A stretch of DNA of 64,000 bases from JBHGBM01 sp041946965 (lineage in GTDB: Bacteria > Acidobacteriota > Terriglobia > Bryobacterales > Bryobacteraceae). Positions 50,341-58,068 of the stretch are shown in pieces. Made by a program: the position numbers and the translations under genes. The DNA is taken from contig JBHGBM010000008.1 of NCBI GenBank assembly GCA_041946965.1, positions 1 through 64,000 of the forward strand, read 5' to 3'. Position 1 is the stretch's first letter. Each line of letters begins with the position of its first letter. The notes beneath the pieces were generated by a model that was given only the letters and a program-made list of their open reading frames with translations, searched no databases and had not been told where the DNA came from.

Positions 50341-51071
50341 CGCGGCGCGCCTTTCTGGCCAAGATCTTCGAGTACCGTGTGGGCCGCACGAAACCTTACG
50401 TGCATCCGCTCTACTTTCCCGACGGGCGCGAGGCCACGCTGGACGGGCCCAAGGACCACGTACACCACCGCGGCCTCATGCTCGGATGGAACGACGTGAA
50501 CGGGTACGATTTCTGGGGCGAGGAGAATCCCGGGCCCCACGGCCGGATCGTGCAGGTCCGAAGCGGAGTGAACCATTGGACGGCGGCGGACAAAGTGCTC
50601 CTGGAGGAGCGTCGCGAGATCCGCGCGGCGCCGCTCCCGGAGGGCAACTGGCTCGAATGGCGGAGCGAGCTGCGGGCGCGCGCCGAGGCGGTCACGCTCA
50701 GCGGCGAAAAGCACCCTTACGACGGCCTCGGCGTCCGGTTCATCCGCGAGATGGACGGCGGCGGATGCCTGAACTCGCGGGGCACGCGCGAAATCGATAA
50801 AGCCAACGGCGAACCCGCGGCGTGGTGCGCTTACTACCGCGCCGGGGTGGGCGGCGCGGCCCTATTCGATCATCCCTCCAATCCGCGGCATCCCACGCCG
50901 TTCTTCGTGATGAACCGGTTCGGGTACCTGAGCGCCGCGCCCACCTTTCGCGAACCTTTGCATCTCAAGCCCGGCGAAGCGCTGCGGTTCCGCTGGGGTG
51001 TGCTGGTGTTTCTAAGTGAGCCCGAGAGCGGCGCGCTCGGCCGCCGCTGGAGAGAATGGAGCCTTACATGA
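50337..51071 (+). CDS. DUF6807 (PmoA-like) protein
   Basis: A 244-residue protein starting with GTG 50337 in a 4 bp overlap with the upstream gene. After a short RRAF leader-like start it reads KPYVHPLYFPDGREATLDGPKDHVHHRGLMLGWNDVNGYDFWGEEN, the hallmark of DUF6807/PmoA-family proteins, with the paired His (DHVHHRG) and a later AALFDHPSNPRHPTPFFV block. These proteins are jelly-roll-like, and the family is found beside sugar oxidoreductases; its reaction is unknown. It is coupled by ATGA overlaps on both sides. The leader is short, so location is uncertain. Confidence 0.85.
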   Translation: MTRRAFLAKIFEYRVGRTKPYVHPLYFPDGREATLDGPKDHVHHRGLMLGWNDVNGYDFWGEENPGPHGRIVQVRSGVNHWTAADKVLLEERREIRAAPLPEGNWLEWRSELRARAEAVTLSGEKHPYDGLGVRFIREMDGGGCLNSRGTREIDKANGEPAAWCAYYRAGVGGAALFDHPSNPRHPTPFFVMNRFGYLSAAPTFREPLHLKPGEALRFRWGVLVFLSEPESGALGRRWREWSLT

Positions 51072-52093
51072 GCAAAATGGGAGTGGCCGTGCTCGGAACC
51101 GGCTGGGTTTCGGGCGAGCATATCCGCGCGTTCCAGCGCAACCCGCACACGGAGGTGGTCGCGCTGCTGAGCCGCGAGATGGCGAGGGCGGAAGCCAGGG
51201 CGCGCGAGTTCGGGCTGCCGCACTGCCGCTGCTACACGGACCTGGACGCAATCCTGCGCGATCCGGAGATCGCCATCGTTTCCATCTGCACGCCGCACCA
51301 CCTGCACGTCGAACAGGGCGTGGCCGCGGCGCAGGCTGGCAAGCACATCGTGGTGGAGAAACCCATCGCGCTGGATCTCGAGAGCCTCAGGCTTCTGGAT
51401 GGCGCGGTGCGGGCGGCGGGTGTACGCAGCGTGGTGAGCTTCGTGCTGCGGTGGAACCCGCTGTTTGAAACCATCAAGGCGATCCTGGCGGACGGCACCG
51501 TGGGCACGCTGTTTTACGGCGAGGTGGACTACCACCACCCGGTCGCTTCCTGGTACAGCGGCTACGAATGGATCCGCCGCAGGGAGTTCGGCGGCAACAA
51601 CCTGCTGACCGGGGGCTGCCACGCCATCGACGCCCTGCGCTGGTTCCTGGCCGACGATGCCGTGGAGGTTTCTTCCTACTCGAACTACGGCCCGTCCAAC
51701 CAGCTCGCCTACGAGTACCCGACCAACAGCGTGGCCATCCTGAAATTCTCGGGCGGCGCCATCGGCAAGGTGGCCTGCTCGCTCGAGTGCCCCATGCCGT
51801 ACACCTTCCCCATCACCCTGATGGGCGAGCGCGGCGCCATCCGCAATAACCAGTTGTTCACGAACCGCTGGCCCGGGCAGACCGGCTGGGCCACGATTCC
51901 CACCGTGCTGCCGGATACCGCCGAGGTCGCGCACCACCCCTTCAACGCCCAGATGGATCACTTCGTCCAGTGCATCCTGGAAGGGCGCGAATCGCACTGC
52001 AATGTTGCGGACGCGGTGAACACGCACGAGATCTGCATCGCGGCGGAAATCTCCCAACGCGAGAGCCGTCCCGTGCGGCTGCCGCTGCCGTGA
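51068..52093 (+). CDS. Gfo/Idh/MocA family oxidoreductase (cytoplasmic type)
   Basis: From ATG 51068 the protein has 341 residues. No leader is present. The N-terminal dinucleotide fold begins KMGVAVLGTGWVSGEHIRAFQ, with VVALLSREMARAEARA, IVSICTPHHLHVEQGVAAAQAGKHIVVEKPI (EKP motif) and VVSFVLRWNPLFETIKAI. The C-terminal domain holds NLLTGGCHAIDALRWFLADD, the conserved GGxxxDxxxxxxG-type sugar site. The gene overlaps the DUF6807 stop by 4 bp and the next start by 4 bp. With the exported paralog two genes upstream it suggests sequential oxidation and reduction of a sugar in two compartments, which is inference. Confidence 0.92.
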   Translation: MSKMGVAVLGTGWVSGEHIRAFQRNPHTEVVALLSREMARAEARAREFGLPHCRCYTDLDAILRDPEIAIVSICTPHHLHVEQGVAAAQAGKHIVVEKPIALDLESLRLLDGAVRAAGVRSVVSFVLRWNPLFETIKAILADGTVGTLFYGEVDYHHPVASWYSGYEWIRRREFGGNNLLTGGCHAIDALRWFLADDAVEVSSYSNYGPSNQLAYEYPTNSVAILKFSGGAIGKVACSLECPMPYTFPITLMGERGAIRNNQLFTNRWPGQTGWATIPTVLPDTAEVAHHPFNAQMDHFVQCILEGRESHCNVADAVNTHEICIAAEISQRESRPVRLPLP

Positions 52094-53112
52094 ACGGGTG
52101 CCAGCGGATCCGCGCGGCGCTGGAAGGACGGCCGCCGGACGCGGTTCCGGTGATGCTCCACAACTTCCTCATGGCGGCGCGGGAGGCCGGCGTGGCGATG
52201 GAGCAATACCGCCGCGATCCCCGCGCCATCGCACGGTGCTTTATCCGGGCGGTGGAAACCTACGGCTACGACGGCGTTCTGGTGGACGTGGATACCGTGA
52301 CGCTGGCCGGCGCGCTGGGGGCGCCCGTGGATTTTCCGCGCGACGCACCCGCCCGTTTTGCCGGGGCGCGCCTGAGCGGCCTCGACGAAGAGATCGCGCC
52401 CCTGGATGTGGGTGGCCACCCGCGTGTGCAGGTGTGGCTGGAGGCCGTGCGGCTGCTGCGGGAATATTTCCGCGATGAGATTTTCGTTCGAGGCAACTGC
52501 GACCAGTGCGCGTTCTCGCTGGCGGGAATGCTGCGCGGTCCCGCCGCGTGGATGATGGACCTGATGGACCCCGCCAACCACGCGGCGGCGCACCGGCTGC
52601 TCGCGTATTGCGCCGCGGCCACCCAGCGGTTTCTCGAACTCATGGCCGCCGCCGGAGCGCACATGCTCTCCAACGGCGACAGCCCCGCCGGGCCGGACGT
52701 GGTTTCGCCGCGGATCTACCGCGGATTCGCGCAGCCCTACGAAGCCCGGGCCGCGGCCCGCGCGCACGAGTTGGGCCTGCCCTACGTCCTGCACATCTGC
52801 GGCCGCACGGACGCAATTCTCCCCGACATGCTCGCTACCGGCGCCGACGGCCTGGAACTCGACTACAAAACGGATGCACGCCGCGCGCACGCACTGATGA
52901 AGGACCGCGCGGCCTTCGTGGGCAACATCGACCCCGGCGGCGTGCTCGCGCGGGGGTCTCCAGCAGACGTGGAGCGCGAGACGCGCCGGCTCGTGGAACT
53001 GTTCGCGGACACGCCGCGCTTCATTCTCAACGCGGGCTGCGCCTTGCCGGCGGACACGCCGCCCGCGAACCTGCGCGCCATGCTCCGGGCGGCACGCCTC
53101 AGCTCTTCTTAG
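52090..53112 (+). CDS. Uroporphyrinogen decarboxylase-family protein, MtaA-like methyltransferase type
   Basis: A 340-residue protein starting with GTG 52090 in a 4 bp overlap. It starts RIRAALEGRPPDAVPVMLHNF, a typical URO-D-family opening. The conserved HICG motif (LPYVLHICGRTDAILPDM) and the final FILNAGCALPADTPPANLRAML give His, Cys and Cys in the zinc-site positions of MtaA/MtbA corrinoid:CoM methyltransferases, while the haem-precursor arginine pattern of HemE is absent. It therefore probably handles a methyl group with zinc, possibly demethylating a substrate through a corrinoid partner that is not in this window. Last gene of the plus operon; its 3' end overlaps the FmdB gene by 14 bp. 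Confidence 0.87.
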   Translation: MNGCQRIRAALEGRPPDAVPVMLHNFLMAAREAGVAMEQYRRDPRAIARCFIRAVETYGYDGVLVDVDTVTLAGALGAPVDFPRDAPARFAGARLSGLDEEIAPLDVGGHPRVQVWLEAVRLLREYFRDEIFVRGNCDQCAFSLAGMLRGPAAWMMDLMDPANHAAAHRLLAYCAAATQRFLELMAAAGAHMLSNGDSPAGPDVVSPRIYRGFAQPYEARAAARAHELGLPYVLHICGRTDAILPDMLATGADGLELDYKTDARRAHALMKDRAAFVGNIDPGGVLARGSPADVERETRRLVELFADTPRFILNAGCALPADTPPANLRAMLRAARLSSS

Positions 53113-53263
53113 AGGTTACGGCCGAAAAAGCGGCGATCTGCTGCTTGACCTTTTCGCTCCCGCAGTGCGGGCACTTGATACCGCCCTTTTCGAGTTCCGC
53201 AATGTGCAGGACCTGGGTGAATTCCTTGTTGCACGACTGGCAGAGGAAAACGTAGTGAGGCAT
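53099..53263 (-). CDS. FmdB-type zinc ribbon protein
   Basis: A 54-residue protein from ATG 53263 with a GGGAGG ribosome site 6 nt upstream. It reads MPHYVFLCQSCNKEFTQVLHIAELEKGGIKCPHCGSEKVKQQ-like, with two CxxC pairs forming a zinc ribbon (split here: CQSC and CPHC). FmdB-family regulatory proteins share this size and pattern. Longer upstream starts are possible but lack a ribosome site. Divergent from the pyruvate oxidoreductase gene; the 3' end overlaps the URO-D-type gene by 14 bp. Role in this strain is unknown. Confidence 0.85.
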   Translation of the reverse strand: MPHYVFLCQSCNKEFTQVLHIAELEKGGIKCPHCGSEKVKQQIAAFSAVTSKKS

Positions 53264-53285
53264 CGGCGACCTCCCAAACGCGCTC

Positions 53286-53345
53286 ATTATACTACTGTTG
53301 GCGCTGGGTGTCCGGTGGATTTCCGGCACATCGGAGTCCTATAAT
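53286..53345. promoter_or_regulatory. Divergent promoters between the zinc ribbon gene and nifJ
   Basis: On minus, TATAAT (plus coordinates 53286-53291) with CGGACA 17 bp upstream (53309-53314) forms a good promoter for the zinc-ribbon gene. On plus, a perfect TATAAT at 53340-53345 lies 52 nt before the TTG start of nifJ; its -35 region is weak (GGATTT-like). Two back-to-back promoters therefore fill the 134 bp gap. Confidence 0.6.
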
Positions 53346-53380
53346 GGTACTTAAAATCCCAAGTCCTACAACCACCCTCA

Positions 53381-53399
53381 AGGAAGGAGCGGAGAGTTG
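53381..53399 (+). promoter_or_regulatory. Ribosome binding site fixing the TTG start of nifJ
   Basis: AGGAAGGAGC at 53381-53390 with a second GGAGAG at 53391-53396 precedes TTG 53397. No ATG or GTG in frame with the conserved N-terminus occurs nearby, so the unusual TTG start is the best choice. Confidence 0.6.
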
Positions 53400-56300
53400 A
53401 CCAACTCATCCACCACAGCCAGGCCTAAAGTAACCATCGACGGCAACGAAGCTGCGGCGTACGTCGCGCATGCTACCAACGAAGTGATCGCGATTTATCC
53501 GATCACGCCTTCATCCAACATGGGAGAATGGGCGGACCAGTGGTCGGCCGAGGGCAGGCCGAACATCTGGGGGACCATTCCCTCGGTAACCGAAATGCAG
53601 AGCGAAGGCGGCGCGGCCGGCGCTATCCACGGCGCGCTGCAAGCGGGGTCCCTCTCGACGACGTTTACCGCGTCACAGGGCCTGCTGCTCATGATTCCGA
53701 ATATGTACAAGATCGCGGGCGAGCTCACGTCCACGGTCTTCCACATCGCCGCCCGGTCGCTCGCCGCCCAGGCGCTTTCGATCTTCGGCGATCACAGCGA
53801 CGTGATGGCCGTCCGGCAGACCGGCTGGGGCTTGATCTCCTCGGCCAGTGTCCAGGAAGTGATGGACTTCGCGCTCATCGCGCAGGCGGCCACGCTCGAA
53901 GCGCGCGTCCCGCTCATCCACTTTTTCGACGGCTTCCGCACCTCTCACGAAGTGGCCAAGGTGGAGCAACTGTCGTACGACGACATGCGAGCCATGATGG
54001 ATCCGGAGTTGATCGAAGCGCACCGCAAGCGCGCGCTCTCGCCCGATCATCCGGTGATCCGGGGCACCTCACAGAACCCCGACGTTTACTTCCAGGCGCG
54101 CGAACGAATCAACCCGTTCTACCTGGCGGCGCCCGCTATCGTGCAGAACGCGATGGACAAGTTCGCACGCGTCGTGGGGCGGCAGTACAAGCTGTTTGAA
54201 TACGTGGGCGCGCCGGATGCCGAACACGTGATTGTCATCATGGGTTCCGGTTGCGAGATCGCGCACGAGGCGGTCGAGCACATGACGGCGCGCGGCGAGA
54301 AGGTCGGCGTGCTGAAGGTGCGGCTGTTCCGTCCGTTCTCGGTGGAACACTTCGTTGCCGCGGTGCCGAAGACCGCGCGCGTGCTGGCGGTGCTGGACCG
54401 CACCAAGGAGCCCGGCTCGCTCGGCGAACCGCTTTACACGGACGTGGTGACGGCGCTGGTGGAAGCCGGCGTGACGGACAAGCGCGTGATCGGCGGCCGT
54501 TACGGCCTTTCCTCGAAGGAATTCACCCCGGCGATGGTGAAGGGCGTGTTCGACGAAATGCGCAAGGCCTCTCCGCGGACGCATTTCACGGTGGGCATCC
54601 GCGACGACGTGACCCACACCAGCATCGATTACGATCCGGACTTCTCCACCGAGTATCCCGGCACGGTGCGCGCGGTCTTCTACGGGCTGGGCGCGGACGG
54701 CACGGTGGGCGCCAACAAGAATTCCATCAAGATCATCGGCGAGGAGACGGACAACTTTGCGCAAGGCTACTTCGTGTACGACTCGAAGAAGTCGGGCGCC
54801 ATCACCACCTCGCACCTGCGCTTCGGTCCCAAGCCGATCCGTTCCAGCTACCTCATCAGCCAGGCGAACTTTGTGGCGTGCCACCAGTTCTCCTTCCTGG
54901 AACGCTTCGACATGCTGACGGTGGCCGAACCGGGCGCCACGTTCCTGCTGAACTCGCCCTTCGGCGCGGACGAAGTCTGGGACAAGCTGCCGGTGGAAGT
55001 GCAGCGCCAGATCATCGGGAAGAAGCTGAAGTTCTACGTGATCGACGGCTACGAGGTGGCGCGCCAGACCGGCATGGGCGGCCGCGTGAACACCATCATG
55101 CAGACCTGCTTTTTCGCCATCAGCGGCGTGCTGCCGCGCGAGGAAGCCATCGCGGCTATCAAGCACTCCATCGAGAAGACCTACGGCAAGCGCGGCGAGT
55201 CCGTGGTGAAGAAAAACTTCGCCGCGGTGGATGCCGCCCTCGACCACCTGCACGAAGTGAAGGTGCCGGCCGAAGCCGGTTCGCAGCTCCGCATGCGGCC
55301 CGCGGTTCCCGCCGCCGCGCCGGAGTTCGTGCAAAAGGTGACGGCCGAAATCATCGCCGGCCGCGGCGACCAGTTGCCGGTCAGCGCCATGCCGATCGAC
55401 GGCACGTTCCCCACCGGCACCGCGCAGTGGGAGCGGCGCAACATCGCGCTCGAAATTCCGGTATGGGACGAAGCGCTCTGCATCCAGTGCGGCAAGTGCG
55501 TGCTGGTTTGCCCGCACGCCGTGATCCGCGCCAAGGTGTACGAGCCCAAGTACCTGGACGGCGCTCCCGAAACGTTCAAGGCCGTCCCGGCCCGCTGGAA
55601 GGACTTCAAGGACATGAAGTACACCCTCCAGGTGGCGCCCGAGGATTGCACCGGCTGCGCGCTTTGCATCGAAGCCTGCCCGGTCAAGAGCAAGACGGAA
55701 GTGAAGCACCGCGCCATCAACATGGCGCCGCAGATGCCGCTGCGCGAGCCCGAAGCCAGGAACTGGGAGTTCTTCCTGAACATCCCGGAGACGGACCGCA
55801 AGGCGCTCAGCGTTTCGCAGGTGAAGGACGTGCAGTTGCTTCGGCCGCTGTTCGAGTTCTCCGGCGCCTGCTCCGGCTGCGGCGAGACCCCTTACATCAA
55901 GCTGATGACGCAGTTGTTCGGCGACCGCGCCATCATCGGCAACGCCACGGGCTGCTCCTCGATTTACGGCGGCAACCTGCCGACCACGCCTTACGCGCAG
56001 GACGGCGCGGGCCGCGGCCCGGCCTGGTCCAACTCGCTGTTTGAAGACGCCGCGGAGTTCGGCCTGGGCTTCCGGCTGGCGCTCGATAAACAGAACGAAT
56101 ACGCGCGCGAGCTGGTGAAGAAGCTCAGTTCCGTGATCGGCGACGAGCTGGCGGCGGGCATCCTCACGGCCGACCAGAAGTCGGAGAAGGGCATCCACGA
56201 GCAGCGTGAGCGGGTCAACGCCTTGCGTGACAAGCTCAAGGGCCTGAAGACGGCCGAAGCCAGGGATCTCCACGCGCTGGCCGACGCGCTGGTGCGCAAG

Positions 56301-56978
56301 AGCGTGTGGTCGTTCGGCGGCGACGGCTGGGCCTACGACATCGGCTACGGCGGCCTGGATCACGTGATCGCTTCCGGGCGCAACATCAACATCCTGGTGC
56401 TCGACACCGAGGTCTACTCCAACACCGGCGGCCAGATGTCCAAGGCCACCCCCAAGGGCGCGGTGGCGAAGTTCGCCGCCGGCGGCAAGCCCCTGGGCAA
56501 GAAGGACCTCGCTATGATCGCCACGACCTACGGCAACGTGTACGTGGCCCGCGTGGCCATGGGCGCAAGCGACATGCACACCGTGAAAGCGTTCCTGGAA
56601 GCGGACGCCTTCGACGGCCCGTCGCTGATCATCGCTTACAGCCACTGCATCGCGCACGGCTACGACCTGGTGCACGGCCTGGACCAGCAGAAGGCGGCGG
56701 TGAACTCCGGCCACTGGCCGCTGTTCCGCTACAACCCGGCGCTGATCGCGGAGGGCAAGAACCCCTTCCAGCTCGACAGCAAGGCTCCGAGCATCGCGCT
56801 CAAGGATTACGCCTACAACGAGACCCGCTTCACCATGCTCACCAAGAGCAATCCGGAAGCGGCCAAGGCGCTGATCAGCGAGGCGCAGGAAGACGTGAAG
56901 CGCAGATGGAAGCTGTACGAACACTGGGCCAGCATGCCGGCCGACGGTAGCGCCGATGCGGCCAAGGGAGGGAAGTAA
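53397..56978 (+). CDS. nifJ: Pyruvate:ferredoxin (flavodoxin) oxidoreductase
   Basis: A 1193-residue single-chain enzyme, the usual length. Domain order is as in NifJ: TPP-binding/alpha domain (ITPSSNMGEWADQWSAEG, EGGAAGAIHGALQAG and the FDGFRTSHE loop), gamma domain, the two-ferredoxin insert with CIQCGKCVLVCPHAV (about residue 695) and CTGCALCIEACPVKS (about 751), then the C-terminal TPP domain with CSGCGETPYIK (about 825), NATGCSSIYGG and NTGGQMSKATPKGA. It makes acetyl-CoA and reduced ferredoxin from pyruvate. All three cluster sites are intact. It starts at TTG and its last base overlaps the next ATG. A perfect TATAAT lies upstream. Confidence 0.96.
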   Translation: MTNSSTTARPKVTIDGNEAAAYVAHATNEVIAIYPITPSSNMGEWADQWSAEGRPNIWGTIPSVTEMQSEGGAAGAIHGALQAGSLSTTFTASQGLLLMIPNMYKIAGELTSTVFHIAARSLAAQALSIFGDHSDVMAVRQTGWGLISSASVQEVMDFALIAQAATLEARVPLIHFFDGFRTSHEVAKVEQLSYDDMRAMMDPELIEAHRKRALSPDHPVIRGTSQNPDVYFQARERINPFYLAAPAIVQNAMDKFARVVGRQYKLFEYVGAPDAEHVIVIMGSGCEIAHEAVEHMTARGEKVGVLKVRLFRPFSVEHFVAAVPKTARVLAVLDRTKEPGSLGEPLYTDVVTALVEAGVTDKRVIGGRYGLSSKEFTPAMVKGVFDEMRKASPRTHFTVGIRDDVTHTSIDYDPDFSTEYPGTVRAVFYGLGADGTVGANKNSIKIIGEETDNFAQGYFVYDSKKSGAITTSHLRFGPKPIRSSYLISQANFVACHQFSFLERFDMLTVAEPGATFLLNSPFGADEVWDKLPVEVQRQIIGKKLKFYVIDGYEVARQTGMGGRVNTIMQTCFFAISGVLPREEAIAAIKHSIEKTYGKRGESVVKKNFAAVDAALDHLHEVKVPAEAGSQLRMRPAVPAAAPEFVQKVTAEIIAGRGDQLPVSAMPIDGTFPTGTAQWERRNIALEIPVWDEALCIQCGKCVLVCPHAVIRAKVYEPKYLDGAPETFKAVPARWKDFKDMKYTLQVAPEDCTGCALCIEACPVKSKTEVKHRAINMAPQMPLREPEARNWEFFLNIPETDRKALSVSQVKDVQLLRPLFEFSGACSGCGETPYIKLMTQLFGDRAIIGNATGCSSIYGGNLPTTPYAQDGAGRGPAWSNSLFEDAAEFGLGFRLALDKQNEYARELVKKLSSVIGDELAAGILTADQKSEKGIHEQRERVNALRDKLKGLKTAEARDLHALADALVRKSVWSFGGDGWAYDIGYGGLDHVIASGRNINILVLDTEVYSNTGGQMSKATPKGAVAKFAAGGKPLGKKDLAMIATTYGNVYVARVAMGASDMHTVKAFLEADAFDGPSLIIAYSHCIAHGYDLVHGLDQQKAAVNSGHWPLFRYNPALIAEGKNPFQLDSKAPSIALKDYAYNETRFTMLTKSNPEAAKALISEAQEDVKRRWKLYEHWASMPADGSADAAKGGK

Positions 56979-57997
56979 TGATCGACCTTTCGAAAACCAT
57001 CGACCTTTCCACCACCTACCTGGGGCTCAAACTCAAGAGCCCCCTGGTGGCTTCCTCCTCGCCCCTGTGCGAGGATCCGGGCAACGTGAAACGCCTGGAA
57101 GACGCTGGCGCCGCCGCCGTGGTGCTGCACTCGCTGTTCGCGGAGCAGATCACCATTGAAGCGGAGGAGCTCGACCGCGCCATTAGCGCGGCCGAGGAGC
57201 GCGGCCCCGAGGCGCCCACGCACTTCCCCGACGTGCAGCGGTTTCAGGTCGGCCCCGAGGGCTACCTGGAGCACATCCGCAAGTGCAAGGCCGCCGTCCA
57301 GATCCCGGTTATCGCATCCCTCAACGGGCACTCGAACGGCGGCTGGGTAGAATACGCCAGGAAGATGGAGCAGGCCGGCGCCGACGCGCTGGAACTGAAC
57401 ATCTACTGGATTCCGGTGGACCTCGACCTCACGGGCGAGCAGGTGGAACAGCGCTATTGCGAACTGGTCAAGGAAGTCAGGGCCAGCGTGAACATCCCCG
57501 TGGCCGTGAAGCTGGGGCCGTATTTCAGCTCCATGGGTAACATGGCCCGGAAGCTGGATGCCTGCGGCGCCAACGGCCTGGTGCTCTTCAACCGCTTCTA
57601 CCAGCCGGATTACGACCTGGAAGCGCTGGAAGTGGTGCCGAACCTGATGCTCAGCAACCAGTACGAGCTGCTGCTGCGGCTGAACTGGATCGCGGTGCTC
57701 TACGGCAATATCAACGCCGACATGGCGCTCACCGGCGGCGTGCACACCGCCACCGACGTGGTAAAGGCCATGATGGCCGGAGCGCGCGTCGCCATGATGA
57801 CCTCCGCCCTGCTCAAGCGCGGCATCCAGTACCTGGAGACGCTGCAAAACGAGCTGCTGTTATGGCTCGGCGAGCACGAGTACGAGTCCATCCGCCAGAT
57901 GCAGGGCAGCATGAGCCGCAGGGCCGTGCCGCAGCCCTCCGCGTTCGAGCGCGCCAACTACATGAAGGTGCTCAGCTCCTACGCGATGCGCGCGTAA
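56978..57997 (+). CDS. Dihydroorotate dehydrogenase-like protein
   Basis: A 339-residue FMN-barrel protein starting in the TAATG overlap with nifJ, so translation is coupled. The start LSTTYLGLKLKSPLVASSSPLCEDP and the late YGNINADMALTGGVHTATDVVKAMMAGARVAMMTSALL are those of class 1/2 DHODs. The active-site block that normally reads N-x-S-C-P-N is ALELNIYWIPVD here, so the usual catalytic residue is missing. It probably is not a pyrimidine enzyme but an FMN partner or electron-transfer protein for the pyruvate oxidoreductase. nifJ-DHOD pairs are recurrent in bacteria, which makes the pairing meaningful. Followed by a clear terminator. Confidence 0.9.
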   Translation: MIDLSKTIDLSTTYLGLKLKSPLVASSSPLCEDPGNVKRLEDAGAAAVVLHSLFAEQITIEAEELDRAISAAEERGPEAPTHFPDVQRFQVGPEGYLEHIRKCKAAVQIPVIASLNGHSNGGWVEYARKMEQAGADALELNIYWIPVDLDLTGEQVEQRYCELVKEVRASVNIPVAVKLGPYFSSMGNMARKLDACGANGLVLFNRFYQPDYDLEALEVVPNLMLSNQYELLLRLNWIAVLYGNINADMALTGGVHTATDVVKAMMAGARVAMMTSALLKRGIQYLETLQNELLLWLGEHEYESIRQMQGSMSRRAVPQPSAFERANYMKVLSSYAMRA

Positions 57998-58022
57998 CCG
58001 TTACGTTCCGCTGTGATCCCCT

Positions 58023-58051
58023 GCCGGGCGCGAAAGCGCCCGGCTTTTCTT
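58023..58051 (+). terminator. Intrinsic terminator after the nifJ operon
   Basis: A perfect 9 bp stem, GCCGGGCGC (58023-58031) with GCGCCCGGC (58036-58044), has a GAAA tetraloop and is followed by TTTTCTT (58045-58051). It lies 25 bp after the DHOD-like stop and could also protect the convergent LptFG gene from read-through in the other direction, although that strand lacks a T-run. Confidence 0.93.
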
Positions 58052-58068
58052 GTGTGGAGCTGGAGCCA

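Noticed and set aside
54069..56924. Very long open frame (about 951 codons) on the minus strand antisense to nifJ
   Set aside because: It mirrors a well-conserved gene in a high-GC genome, where third-position GC keeps antisense frames open; the translation is low complexity (many His, Arg, Val, Ala) with no domains.
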